Part shown: positions 27,291 through 35,671 of the stretch, in pieces
Layout of the letters: each line of letters starts with the position of its first letter
Numbering within the stretch: the stretch's first letter is position 1
Assembly (NCBI RefSeq): GCF_016495725.1
Contig: NZ_CP054705.1
Span: forward strand, 2,542,001 to 2,606,000
DNA: 64,000 bases
Source of the DNA: Salicibibacter cibarius
Lineage (GTDB): Bacteria; Bacillota; Bacilli; Bacillales; Marinococcaceae
Direction: 5' to 3'
Made by a program: the position numbers and the translations under genes
Notes under the pieces: model-generated
What the model was told of the DNA's origin: nothing
Databases searched by the model: none
The model's input: only the letters and a program-made list of their open reading frames with translations

Positions 27291-28463
27291 CTAGAAGTCC
27301 TCCGGCACTAGCTCTTCTTTTCGCTCTAACCAGTGCTCCTCTTGTTCGTCCTCGGATAGATTCATATCTTCTGCTTCCTCCTGAACAATAGTCCACGCTT
27401 CTTGAAGCTGTTCCTGACGCTCAATTAAGGCATCATTCTCTTCTTGCTTCTCTTCATCCCATATTCCAATTTCTTCAAGATATTGGATGGAACCTTCATG
27501 ATAAGGCACGCCCATTTCTGCCGGACTCGCAACGATTTCATCAGGGTGATAGGTCCACATATTGGCGGTCGCCCCTTCATAGTTCTCGTACTGCTCGACC
27601 ATAGATTTCGTAAATGCATACATATCTTCCTCATCTTGGTCTGCATATCCAGCAAACAAATAAGCATGTCCTAAAATTTCATTCACATCGGTCATCCCGG
27701 CACCATCATCTATTTCTCTTGGATTAAACCAGGATGCAACGTCATGAACTCGATCCCATCCTTCTTCATCGGACGCCGGCATTTGCAACCAGCGAATCCC
27801 GTCAAGGCTATCCGCTTCAAACATCCCTCCGGCTAATGGATTGATCGACGCAACATCAAGTTCACCTTGAATTAGCGCCTCTCCTTGTCCCCCATAATCG
27901 TTAAATTCAACGACATCGACGTCATCAAAGGTCAATCCGCCGAAAGCAAGTATAGACTCTGTCTTTATATTAATGGACGTATTTCCGCTAATATGAGGAA
28001 CGCGCATTCCTTCCAAATCTTCAATTGATTCGATATTTGAGTCCTCGCGCACAGCTATACCAAATGGGGCAATCGGTGCCCATATGGCGCGCATATCTTG
28101 AGGACCCCAGCCTAGATGGAAAAATTCCTCCGTCCCTTCAAATGCAAACTTAACTTCATCTCCAATTTTGCCGACATCCGCATCTCTTAAATAAAGAGGC
28201 ATCATGCGGCCAACACCACTTGAAGATGGAAGCATGCGTATTTGCGTGCCATATGCTTCTGTAATCTCATTGGCCACAGCAGACGCCTCTGCATATCCCC
28301 CGGCATTAATATCATATACACTCCACACCATATCTTCCGGCATTTGTTCACCATTTTCGCCTATTTCAAGCGTTTCCGATGAAGCTCTTGGATTCGAACA
28401 GCTTGATAATATAAATCCCACCACTAACAGCAAAATAAAAACGCTAGAACGATGATAGTTCAA
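27291..28463 (-). CDS. TAXI family TRAP solute-binding lipoprotein
   Basis: A 390-residue extracytoplasmic receptor. The signal is a hydrophobic stretch FILLLVVGFILSSC with lipobox LSSC. The mature protein is strongly acidic and has the TAXI features GGYAEASAVANEITEAYG, GVGRMMPLYLRDADVG, and PFGIAVREDSNIESIEDLEG. The C-terminal ~60 residues are a charged, probably coiled extension. I chose the TTG at 28463 because AGGAGG sits 8 bases upstream; the GTG at 28472 overlaps that site. First gene of the operon driven by the promoter at 28578-28606 with a cre-like site in the leader. Confidence 0.93.
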   Translation of the reverse strand: MNYHRSSVFILLLVVGFILSSCSNPRASSETLEIGENGEQMPEDMVWSVYDINAGGYAEASAVANEITEAYGTQIRMLPSSSGVGRMMPLYLRDADVGKIGDEVKFAFEGTEEFFHLGWGPQDMRAIWAPIAPFGIAVREDSNIESIEDLEGMRVPHISGNTSINIKTESILAFGGLTFDDVDVVEFNDYGGQGEALIQGELDVASINPLAGGMFEADSLDGIRWLQMPASDEEGWDRVHDVASWFNPREIDDGAGMTDVNEILGHAYLFAGYADQDEEDMYAFTKSMVEQYENYEGATANMWTYHPDEIVASPAEMGVPYHEGSIQYLEEIGIWDEEKQEENDALIERQEQLQEAWTIVQEEAEDMNLSEDEQEEHWLERKEELVPEDF

Positions 28464-28550
28464 TAGTCGCACCTCCTGAAGTTGTGTTTTTAAATTGTTG
28501 GCAACTATAATTCTCTTTGAAAAAATATTATATTTTTAGTTTCAATTTAT

Positions 28551-28565
28551 GGAATCGCTTCCAAA
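28551..28565 (-). promoter_or_regulatory. cre-like operator (CcpA)
   Basis: TTGGAAGCGATTCCA on the minus strand fits WTGNAANCGNWNNCW fully and is nearly palindromic. It lies at about +6 to +20 of the promoter at 28578-28606. Confidence 0.7.
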
Positions 28566-28577
28566 TAAGATAAGCGC

Positions 28578-28606
28578 ATTTTATATACCACAATAATTTT
28601 TGTCAA
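28578..28606 (-). promoter_or_regulatory. Sigma-A promoter of the TAXI-TRAP / ADP-synthetase operon
   Basis: TTGACA (28606-28601), 17 bases, TAAAAT (28583-28578), with TG-like TGGTATA just before the -10. The leader is about 108 bases to the TTG start. Confidence 0.85.
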
Positions 28607-28616
28607 TAAAAATTAA

Positions 28617-28650
28617 AACCCTTTCAAACAGTTCTTCCGATTAAAAGGGT
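28617..28650. terminator. Hairpin terminator, possibly bidirectional
   Basis: ACCCTTT (28618-28624) and AAAGGGT (28644-28650) flank 19 bases. Minus-strand RNA continues into TTTTAATTTTT and plus-strand RNA into AGTCTTTTTT. It sits directly upstream of the promoter at 28578-28606 and would insulate it from the operon ending at 29234. Confidence 0.55.
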
Positions 28651-29233
28651 AGTCTTTTTTATTTTCTGTAATAGCTCCTCTGCTCTCATTGCTTCACTTA
28701 ATCTCGTTCCTTACCACAGCGACATATATACCGGATTGCGTTGCTCTGAATCGGTCTTTGGTGACTGCATTTTAATTTCCTTTTTATGTACGTCCTTCGA
28801 GTCACTTTCTTTACAGGTCAAGAAAGGGTGATCATATGCACCCCGGAAGCCTCAAAATCAGAGCAGCCGCTACTCCCCGGCGATTACGATTATTTCTCTT
28901 TATCCCGGTGATGAGCACCCGATTCATTCAACTAACTGTCAGAGTAAAATCCGTCCTCTGATAAATTCCACTTTATTTTACTTATGAATTGTCAAATAAA
29001 CTAAGGCAGGTGTGATCACCCAAGGTTTTTAACCATGATTCACATTCCAACCAGCCCGGTTGGAGCACTTTTTCAATCAGCTCAACCCGATTCCCGTTCC
29101 TAAGGAGCGCTATTAGATACCCAATGATCGCCTTTTTTGTTTTTGTTGGACGTTAACTGTGTGGTTGGATACCCTTGGGTAAGATTTTTCCCTCTGTTCG
29201 GGTCTTAACCGGGTGAATAGTGACAAATGGAAA
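28651..29233. other. Gene-free stretch with decayed sequence
   Basis: I find no convincing gene here. A shortened promoter copy lies at 28975-28995. A minus-strand frame of about 55 codons (roughly 29150 to a TAA at 28982) has protein-like content (LIALLRNGNRVELIEKVLQ, PGWLECESWLKTLGD) but no start codon with a ribosome site, suggesting a gene remnant of unknown family. A plus-strand frame of 41 codons starts at 28836 after AGAAAGGG; it is basic and has no recognised relative. Confidence 0.4.
28975..28995 (-). promoter_or_regulatory. Shortened, probably dead copy of the 19.0-kb promoter
   Basis: TTGACA and TAAAAT are present, but only 9 bases separate them. The surroundings (TTTATTTGACAA, TTCATAAGTAAAATA, and CCTTA upstream) match the promoter at 19004-19032 with 8 spacer bases deleted. 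The spacing rules out sigma-A use. Confidence 0.6.
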
Positions 29234-29638
29234 TCATTTTGCTGGGAGTTCACATTCGAATTTCCCTTTTACTTTCACTTCCCCATCCTGATTCACCGCT
29301 TGAACTTCACCCACAACCCGATGATCATCTTTCTTTTCCAAAATAGAGCCTTCGACCCGTATCTTGTCACCGGGATAAGTCATCTTTTGAAAGCGCACAT
29401 TAAATTTTTTCACGTTTTTTCTGGGCATCCATGTAGTCACACCCTCGGCCGCCATCCCCATAATCAGCATTCCATGAGCGATCAAACCGGTTCCGGCTTG
29501 CTCGCCAACGTCTTCATCCGTGTGCAATGGATTAAAATCCCCGGAAGCACCGGCGTATTTCACCAATTGCACTCGCGTTATCGGATCTTTTTCAATCACC
29601 GGCAACTGCTCGCCAACTTCTATATCTTCATAGAACAT
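29234..29638 (-). CDS. MaoC-type (R)-specific enoyl-CoA hydratase
   Basis: A 134-residue single hot-dog protein with the complete hydratase-2 signature YAGASGDFNPLHTD near residue 29, including the catalytic Asp and His. It probably hydrates a trans-2-enoyl-CoA to the (R)-3-hydroxyacyl-CoA. AGGAGGAG precedes the ATG. It directly follows the companion protein at 29657-30109, which lacks the His, so the two likely form a heterodimer like HadAB or ChsH1/ChsH2. Last gene of the 43.4-29.2 kb run. Confidence 0.92.
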   Translation of the reverse strand: MFYEDIEVGEQLPVIEKDPITRVQLVKYAGASGDFNPLHTDEDVGEQAGTGLIAHGMLIMGMAAEGVTTWMPRKNVKKFNVRFQKMTYPGDKIRVEGSILEKKDDHRVVGEVQAVNQDGEVKVKGKFECELPAK

Positions 29639-29656
29639 AATATCTCCTCCTATTGA

Positions 29657-30109
29657 TCAATGTCGTTCAATAGTTGTGCTTCTGGCAATGGCAACTTTTT
29701 TATCATGTTGATTGGTATAGATGTTTTCAGTCGTTATTAGATTCATTCCTCCGGAGGCACCTTCTTTTACTCTTACATCAATCACTTTAGAAGTAACGGT
29801 TACATGGTCCCCCGCATATATATCACCGATGATTTCATACTCCTGTTCTCCGTGAAGAACCTTCACCGGGTTTATATCGAGCACTTCCACCTTCTTATCA
29901 AACGTATATCCACCCCACAAATCAATCGCTTGCAAGAACGTTAATGGAATAGGAATCCCTTCAAACCCTTCTTTTTTAGCCGCGTCCTCACTAAAATAGA
30001 TAGGATTGTCATCTCCAATTGCCATTGCCAACTCCTTAATTTTTCCTTTCTCTACATCAAAATGATACGGCTCAAGTTCCAAGCCGATTAATTGTTGTTT
30101 GTCCGACAT
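29657..30109 (-). CDS. MaoC-like N-terminal (FAS1-DH) hot-dog protein, non-catalytic partner
   Basis: A 150-residue hot-dog protein of the MaoC dehydratase N-domain type. The segment matching the hydratase motif reads AIGDDNPIYFSEDAA, with Tyr where the catalytic His should be, followed by PIPLTFLQAID typical of HadA-like partners. It likely builds the acyl-binding half of a heterodimer with the protein at 29234-29638. A strong GAGGAGGT precedes the ATG, and the gene lies between the SCP2-type thiolase and the active hydratase. Confidence 0.88.
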   Translation of the reverse strand: MSDKQQLIGLELEPYHFDVEKGKIKELAMAIGDDNPIYFSEDAAKKEGFEGIPIPLTFLQAIDLWGGYTFDKKVEVLDINPVKVLHGEQEYEIIGDIYAGDHVTVTSKVIDVRVKEGASGGMNLITTENIYTNQHDKKVAIARSTTIERH

Positions 30110-30130
30110 TCTGAAACCTCCTCGAAAACT

Positions 30131-31312
30131 TTAGCCTAATTCTTTTCCTACGATGGAAAGAAAAGAAACACATTCCCACGGCCGTCCGCCTAAGTTATGG
30201 GTTAATCCAAGTTTTGGATGTTCGATTTGACGTTTTTCCGCCTTTCCCTGAAATTGCTTATACATTTCATACAACATTCTCAGTCCGCTTGCTCCAATGG
30301 GATGGCCAAACGATTTCAAGCCTCCATCGGGATTGACGGGAAGGTCCCCATCCAAATCAAATTTTCCGTTTAAAGCATCTTTCCAACCTTCGCCTCTTTC
30401 GCTAAATCCCAAATCTTCATAAATGACTAATTCGGTCGGTGTAAAACAATCATGAACCTCCGCCATACTGATTTCTTTTTGCGGATTTTTAATTCCCGCT
30501 TGTTTATAAGCCGTCGTTGCCGCGGCATTGTTTTCCTTAATGCTTGTAAAATCAAAATCTTGGTGGATCGCTCCAACACCTGTGCCTGCAGCAATCGTTA
30601 AAGCTTTCACATACATGGGATCGTGTCGGTATTTATGAGCATCTTCTGTCCGAACGATCACCGCGGCAGCGGCCCCGTCAGACACCCCGGAACAATCAAA
30701 AACCCCTAAAGGATCGGCAACCATGGGCACGTTCATGATTTTATCCATTGGCACTTCCTTTTGATACTGCGCCTTCGGATTCAACGCACCGTTTTTATGG
30801 TTTTTCCATGCAATGCGAGACAGTACTTCTTTTCCCTGTTCAGGAGTAAGTCCATACTTTTCAAAATAAGCGGGCGCTAAAAACGAAAAAGCAGCAGGGG
30901 CGCTGATATTGGGCCGGGTGCCGTCCGGATCCGGATCTGTATTGGGCAGACCGCTGAACCCGGAATCCTTCAATTTTTCAACCCCTACCGCCAAGACGAC
31001 ATCATATGCTCCGGAAGCCACGGCATAACAGGCATTTCGGAAAGCTTCCGAACCGGAAGCACATTTATTTTCCACTCTCGTGACGGGAATAAACCCGGTT
31101 TTGAGCGTTTTGGAAACCATTAACCCTGAGCCCGACGTCAACAACGTTCCAAACCATGCCGCGTCTAAATCTTCGGATTCAATTCCTGCATCTGTAAATG
31201 CTTCCACGGATGCATCTAAAATCATGTCTTCCGGACCTTTATCCCACTTTTCTCCAAACTGCGTACAACCCATGCCGACGACGGCAACTTGATCCGCGAT
31301 GCTTTTTGCCAA
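30131..31312 (-). CDS. SCP2-type (lipid-transfer-like) thiolase
   Basis: A 393-residue thiolase-superfamily protein of the SCP-x / archaeal thiolase type. The N-terminal nucleophile is in RVENKCASGSEAFRNA near residue 87. The His is in KSFGHPIGASGLRM near 340. In place of the CxGGG loop there is THNLGGRPWECVSFLSIVG, as in non-bacterial-type thiolases that work with DUF35 partners. TTG start at 31312 after GGAGGG. The neighbours are an HMG-CoA-synthase-like/DUF35 protein and two MaoC proteins, the same company these enzymes keep in archaeal mevalonate and mycobacterial side-chain systems. Thiolysis of a bulky 3-oxoacyl-CoA is the best guess. Confidence 0.9.
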   Translation of the reverse strand: MAKSIADQVAVVGMGCTQFGEKWDKGPEDMILDASVEAFTDAGIESEDLDAAWFGTLLTSGSGLMVSKTLKTGFIPVTRVENKCASGSEAFRNACYAVASGAYDVVLAVGVEKLKDSGFSGLPNTDPDPDGTRPNISAPAAFSFLAPAYFEKYGLTPEQGKEVLSRIAWKNHKNGALNPKAQYQKEVPMDKIMNVPMVADPLGVFDCSGVSDGAAAAVIVRTEDAHKYRHDPMYVKALTIAAGTGVGAIHQDFDFTSIKENNAAATTAYKQAGIKNPQKEISMAEVHDCFTPTELVIYEDLGFSERGEGWKDALNGKFDLDGDLPVNPDGGLKSFGHPIGASGLRMLYEMYKQFQGKAEKRQIEHPKLGLTHNLGGRPWECVSFLSIVGKELG

Positions 31313-31324
31313 TGTCGAACCCTC

Positions 31325-32737
31325 CTATCGTTTTGGCCGAACTTTCCACGTATAATTATGGATACTTCCTGCTTCATAAAGATGTCTAAACGTCATCTCA
31401 ACTTCCATCCCTACCGCCAATTGATCCAAATGATAATCGACCATTTCACAAATCATGCGGCCGCCACCTTCAAAATCGATCACATTAAACGTGGAAGGCG
31501 GATCCGGAGAGACCGCTAAGTAGTCGGAGGTATACGTGACCACTTTCCCTTTTTTGTCCGTAAATTTATAAGGTTCCATTTGCTGGATTGCTCCACATTC
31601 CGCGCAAACGTGCTGTTTAGGAAAGAACGGGGTTTCACAAGACGTACAGACGCTTCCGTACCCTTCTAGATTTTGCTCTTGATGTCGATACATGGCAGGA
31701 GCGGAAGGCTGCGGAATCTCCGGACGCCGACCAGCTTCCGTCGGGAGCATGTTTTTCCATTTCAAATAAGTTGTATAGGGAAGGTTGTCTCTTTTTGATT
31801 GCAATTGTTTTGCAAATCCCATACGCGGAGCATATGAACGGATGTTTTCTGTTACTTTAAATAGCATAGCGTCACTGCCCGACCCATAGGTGGCCATTAC
31901 AATCAAATCGCCCGGATGTGCTTCTTCCAAACAGTCTACGAGTAACATGGGAGCCTGCGCAGTGCTGCAATGGCCGATGCGATTTTCATGGCCGGACACA
32001 ACCTGATCATCGGAAAATCCGAGCGTAGCCGCCAGTTTTTTCTGATACCTTTCCTTTGGTCCTGCCAGAATCACCTTCGAGATATCAGTCGTCTGTAGGT
32101 CGTTAGATGTTAAAAGGTCATGAACAGCATCGGACACGAGTTGGTTATAACCGCTTTCAACGCCGAAGCGCTCTTCCCACGATTTAAGGAAATCATCCGC
32201 AGAAGATCGCCATTGATCGGTAATATCTACCGTAATGCTCTTGCTGTCTTCAATCGTTGCCAAGACGTTTTCCGTTCCGATCAAAAATGCGGCAGCGCCA
32301 TCCCCCAGTAACGATTCAAACCCTCCCTGAGCTCCGCCTACCCGCGTATCTGAAGCTGTAACTAACACGCTTTTCTCTCCTGATTTCACAGCATCTGCAG
32401 CGGATAATAGTGCTCCGGAAGCTGCCCGAAGTGAGTCGGTCACGTCGGTTGAACGGATGTTCCGCTTAAAATCCAGCGCTGACCGAATAATGGCGGACGA
32501 TTGCTTCTCCTTGTATGGGGGCGTGGTGGACGCGAAGAAAACGACATCTGCATTGAAATTGCCCGCGTCCGCCTTTGCATCTATGGCCGCTTCTACTGCC
32601 ATCGACAAACTATCCTCATCGTGGTTTGCGACTGCCTTCTCACCGGAACCTCCTTTTTCCCCGTATGCCTCCGCGATGACTTTCTTTTTTAATCGACTAA
32701 ATGGAATGTACGCTCCATAGCCTGTAATCCCAACCAC
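31325..32737 (-). CDS. HMG-CoA synthase-like domain fused to a DUF35 zinc-ribbon/OB-fold
   Basis: A 470-residue two-part protein. Residues 1-320 have a thiolase/ketosynthase-III fold like HMG-CoA synthase (GITGYGAYIPFSRLKK, later GNEN-like GHENRIGHCSTAQAPMLL). Residues ~345-470 are a DUF35 domain with a Cys4 zinc ribbon (CTSC and CAEC) and an OB fold (SDYLAVSPDPPSTFNVIDF). At the expected nucleophile (NACYGG in HMG-CoA synthases) this protein reads DSLRAASGAL, so the Cys is absent. GTG at 32737 is chosen because GGAGGGG sits 8 bases upstream; the longer frame to 32845 would overlap the ligase gene. Adjacent to the SCP2-type thiolase, it probably forms a complex with it. Confidence 0.85.
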   Translation of the reverse strand: MVGITGYGAYIPFSRLKKKVIAEAYGEKGGSGEKAVANHDEDSLSMAVEAAIDAKADAGNFNADVVFFASTTPPYKEKQSSAIIRSALDFKRNIRSTDVTDSLRAASGALLSAADAVKSGEKSVLVTASDTRVGGAQGGFESLLGDGAAAFLIGTENVLATIEDSKSITVDITDQWRSSADDFLKSWEERFGVESGYNQLVSDAVHDLLTSNDLQTTDISKVILAGPKERYQKKLAATLGFSDDQVVSGHENRIGHCSTAQAPMLLVDCLEEAHPGDLIVMATYGSGSDAMLFKVTENIRSYAPRMGFAKQLQSKRDNLPYTTYLKWKNMLPTEAGRRPEIPQPSAPAMYRHQEQNLEGYGSVCTSCETPFFPKQHVCAECGAIQQMEPYKFTDKKGKVVTYTSDYLAVSPDPPSTFNVIDFEGGGRMICEMVDYHLDQLAVGMEVEMTFRHLYEAGSIHNYTWKVRPKR

Positions 32738-32759
32738 ATGGATCCCCTCCCTTGTTTCA

Positions 32760-34271
32760 TTAACGTTTAGTGCCCGTCTGCTCCCAGTACGGTTGCCGCA
32801 ATTCCCTTTTAAGTATTTTGCCGGATGCATTCCGTGGCAGTTCATTTACAAAGTCTACGATCTTTGGTTTCTTATAACTGGCAAGGTGTTGCTTCACAAA
32901 ATCAATAACGGCGTCTCCTTTTAGATCGTTATTTCTCGATACGATAAAGGCTTTGAGCGACTCACCCCATTTCTCATCCGGAACACCGATGACAGCCGCT
33001 TCTTTTATATCGGGATGTTTGTAAAGCACTTCTTCAATTTCTTCCGGAAAAATATTGACGCCACCGCTAATGACCATATCTTTTTTTCTGCCGACGATAT
33101 AGATGTAACCGTCATCATCTTTTGTCGCTAAATCCCCGGCCGTTATATAATCATGATGGAAGACTTTTGCCGTCTCTTCCGGGCGATCAAGATATCCTTT
33201 AAAATAGTACGGGTTTTTTGTGTAGATCGTTCCGACTTCACCGGTTGGTACTTCATTTCCCTCATCATCCAAGATTTTGATGTCGTTAAACGGGGCCGCT
33301 TTACCGGCTGATTGGGGCCGTTGCAACTGTTCATGTGGATATAAAAGCGTGTTGACACCGGTCTCGGAAGCTCCGTAAAACTCATATAGGCCTGCATTTG
33401 CGAATTCGGACGTGATTTTTTCTTTTATTCTTGTTGGTAACGAAGAGCCTCCTGAAATCATGGTTTTCACGCTGCTAATGTCATAACGTTCTTTCGTTCG
33501 TTCATCCAGGTCCAATACAAAGTTGTACATGGTAGGTGCCATAAACATATTAGTCACTTGATATTCGGATATATGCTTTAACACTTCTTCGGGATCAAAT
33601 TCTTTCATTAATACAACAGTACCGCCCATCACGAGCTGCGTAAGTAAAAACACATGGGGAGCTGAATGGTAAATAGGACCGGCTACTAAATGGACACCAC
33701 CCGTGCCGATGCCAAATTCGACAGCGTTAATCAATATGAGCATGCCTCGTGATTCATGCGAAACGACACTGCCTTTCGGTGTGCCCGTCGTTCCGGACGT
33801 GTATCCAATATAATAAATATCCTGACTCTCAAGCTCGATTTGCGGTTTGTGATTGGGTTGAAGGTTTAATTCCATGGATGCAAAATTGTCGATGTTAAAA
33901 TAATCGCTCACGCCAATATGAGCTTTCAGGTTTTCTACTATATCAAGGTATTCTTCGGAAAAAAATAATCCCCTGGGTCGACAATGCTGTAACAAACCCG
34001 CGATTTCTTCTTCGGTCATGCGATAATTAATGGGTGTAAAAGAAACCCCTGCTTTCGCAGCCCCGATAATGATAACGGGGTATTCGATATGATTCTTCGC
34101 CACAATCGCGATCCGATCATTTTTCTTATATCCCATACTCATTAATAGATGAGCAACCTGGTTCGTTCTTTTTTCCAATTCCCGGTGGCTGATAGACTGT
34201 CCTTCGCAAATAATAGCAGGCTTTTCGCCTAAATGAGCACAATTTAATGTGTACAATTCACCGACATTCAT
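32760..34271 (-). CDS. AMP-forming acyl-CoA ligase (class I ANL)
   Basis: A 503-residue acid-CoA ligase. Motifs are YTSGTTGTPKGSVVSH near residue 160, EFYGASETG near 300, TAGDLATKDDDGYIYIVGRKKD near 385, SGGVNIFPEEIE, and the catalytic lysine in PRNASGKILKREL near 490. The ATG at 34271 follows AGGAGGAG; a longer frame to 34310 lacks support. It is the most upstream gene after the 21-bp repeat gap and lies 22 bases before the HMG-synthase-like gene. Confidence 0.93.
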   Translation of the reverse strand: MNVGELYTLNCAHLGEKPAIICEGQSISHRELEKRTNQVAHLLMSMGYKKNDRIAIVAKNHIEYPVIIIGAAKAGVSFTPINYRMTEEEIAGLLQHCRPRGLFFSEEYLDIVENLKAHIGVSDYFNIDNFASMELNLQPNHKPQIELESQDIYYIGYTSGTTGTPKGSVVSHESRGMLILINAVEFGIGTGGVHLVAGPIYHSAPHVFLLTQLVMGGTVVLMKEFDPEEVLKHISEYQVTNMFMAPTMYNFVLDLDERTKERYDISSVKTMISGGSSLPTRIKEKITSEFANAGLYEFYGASETGVNTLLYPHEQLQRPQSAGKAAPFNDIKILDDEGNEVPTGEVGTIYTKNPYYFKGYLDRPEETAKVFHHDYITAGDLATKDDDGYIYIVGRKKDMVISGGVNIFPEEIEEVLYKHPDIKEAAVIGVPDEKWGESLKAFIVSRNNDLKGDAVIDFVKQHLASYKKPKIVDFVNELPRNASGKILKRELRQPYWEQTGTKR

Positions 34272-34319
34272 TGTTCTCCTCCTCTCGACTGCTAGTGTTC
34301 TGCCCCCCAACTCGGAATG

Positions 34320-34403
34320 GCTGATAAACCATTTGTTTTAGCTGATATATTGCAACATTTGGCTGATATCGAGGCGTTTTTGACTGATAAACATGGAACG
34401 CGT
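34320..34403. repeat. Intergenic array E: four 21-bp units beginning GCTGATA
   Basis: GCTGATA occurs at 34320, 34341 and 34362 and ACTGATA at 34383, so the step is exactly 21 bases, about two DNA turns. Only the first ~8 bases of each unit are conserved. It lies in the gap (34272-34446) between a dehydrogenase and the next ligase. No terminator or sigma-A promoter is obvious there. Confidence 0.7.
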
Positions 34404-34446
34404 GTCCAGATTCTCATCTATTTCCACCAATTTCTGAACACACCTC

Positions 34447-35649
34447 TTACCTTATATCACTGCTAAGTTCAAAGCGCCTTGGAATATTATGTCTGTTCGC
34501 GTCTTTCCAATCCAAGGCATCTTCGGCGATCAGCACCCGTTGAATGTTGGCTGAACCCTCGCCCGTGTGCAACATGTTGGCGTAATTCAAAAATTTCATT
34601 ACCGGGTATTCATCAGCGAGGGCATACCCGCCAAAAATTTCGAACGCCGATTTCGCCACTTTTGTCGTAATCTCAGCAGCGAAGTATTTGGAATGGGCGC
34701 TTTCCCTGGTCGCCGCTTCCCGATTGTCTTTCAGAAACGCGCTCTTGTGGACCATCAGTCTTGCTGCCTCTGTTTCCACAACCATGTCCGCGATTAAATG
34801 TTGGATCATTTGATATTCACCTATTTTTTGGCCACCGACGACTCGCTCATCACAATAGTTCAACGATGCATCGATACAACCTTGGGCGATCCCGACAAGG
34901 CGTGATGGAACCGTGAGTCGCCCATAATCCAGCGCGTTCATGCAAATTTTAAACCCTTTTCCTTCTTCCCCGAGCAAGTTCTCCTTTGGAATTCGATAAT
35001 CATCGAAAAACACTTCGCAACTGCGAACTGCATTCCCTAACCCGCTCATTGCAATGGGACGTGCTTCAAAACCTGGGCGGTCCGTTTCGATGATAAAAGC
35101 CGAAATACCTTTATGTCCGGCATCAGGCTCCGTTTTCGCAAAAAGGACGCCGACATCTGCTTCATTCGCGAATGTAATAAATACCTTTTGGCCGTTGATC
35201 ACGTACTCGTCCCCGTCACGTCTGGCCGTCGTTTTCATTGCACCTGCCGCGTCGGAACCTCCGCCCGGTTCCGTCAAGGCAAACATACCGATCGTATTTG
35301 CCATGATTAAATCCGGAACATATTTTTCAATTTGTTCTTCTGTTCCCCAATTCAGAATCGTAAACGGGCACGTCATCGCTTGCATATTGAAGCCATAGGA
35401 AATAGCAGGATAGACCCGGGCAATTTCCTCAGCAATGAGAGCTAGGTTTAAAAAACCCAGTTCCGAACCACCATATTTTTCAGGAAAACAAGCACCAAAA
35501 AAACCTTGTTTTCCCATCGATCGCAAAAGATCTTTCGGGAACGCCCCGTTGCTCTCATATTTTTCGATATTCGGAGCGATTTCTTTATTCGCAAAATCAG
35601 CCGCCAGTCTTTTGACTTCCTTGTTTTCTTGCGATAGATTAAAATTCAT
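34447..35649 (-). CDS. Acyl-CoA dehydrogenase
   Basis: A 400-residue FAD acyl-CoA dehydrogenase. It shows FPEKYGGSELGFLNLALIAEE near residue 55, MFALTEPGGGSDAAGAMKTTA near 122, GEYQMIQHLIADMVVETEAARLMV near 272, and a C-terminal MLHTGEGSANIQRVLIAEDAL. There the Glu of the family loop is shifted (GEGS rather than YEGT), a form seen in dehydrogenases for unusual acyl-CoAs. GGAGGA precedes the ATG. It lies 22 bases after the long-chain-type ligase at 35672-37381, and the two probably act in sequence. Confidence 0.92.
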   Translation of the reverse strand: MNFNLSQENKEVKRLAADFANKEIAPNIEKYESNGAFPKDLLRSMGKQGFFGACFPEKYGGSELGFLNLALIAEEIARVYPAISYGFNMQAMTCPFTILNWGTEEQIEKYVPDLIMANTIGMFALTEPGGGSDAAGAMKTTARRDGDEYVINGQKVFITFANEADVGVLFAKTEPDAGHKGISAFIIETDRPGFEARPIAMSGLGNAVRSCEVFFDDYRIPKENLLGEEGKGFKICMNALDYGRLTVPSRLVGIAQGCIDASLNYCDERVVGGQKIGEYQMIQHLIADMVVETEAARLMVHKSAFLKDNREAATRESAHSKYFAAEITTKVAKSAFEIFGGYALADEYPVMKFLNYANMLHTGEGSANIQRVLIAEDALDWKDANRHNIPRRFELSSDIR

Positions 35650-35671
35650 GCTATATTCCTCCGTTTTGAGT

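Noticed and set aside
28836-28961. 41-codon plus-strand ORF with a ribosome-site-like AGAAAGGG
   Set aside because: Basic, unlike neighbours, no promoter or homologue recognisable; probably chance in a decayed region.
28651-29233. Remnant of an insertion sequence
   Set aside because: No terminal inverted repeats, target duplication or transposase motif could be identified.
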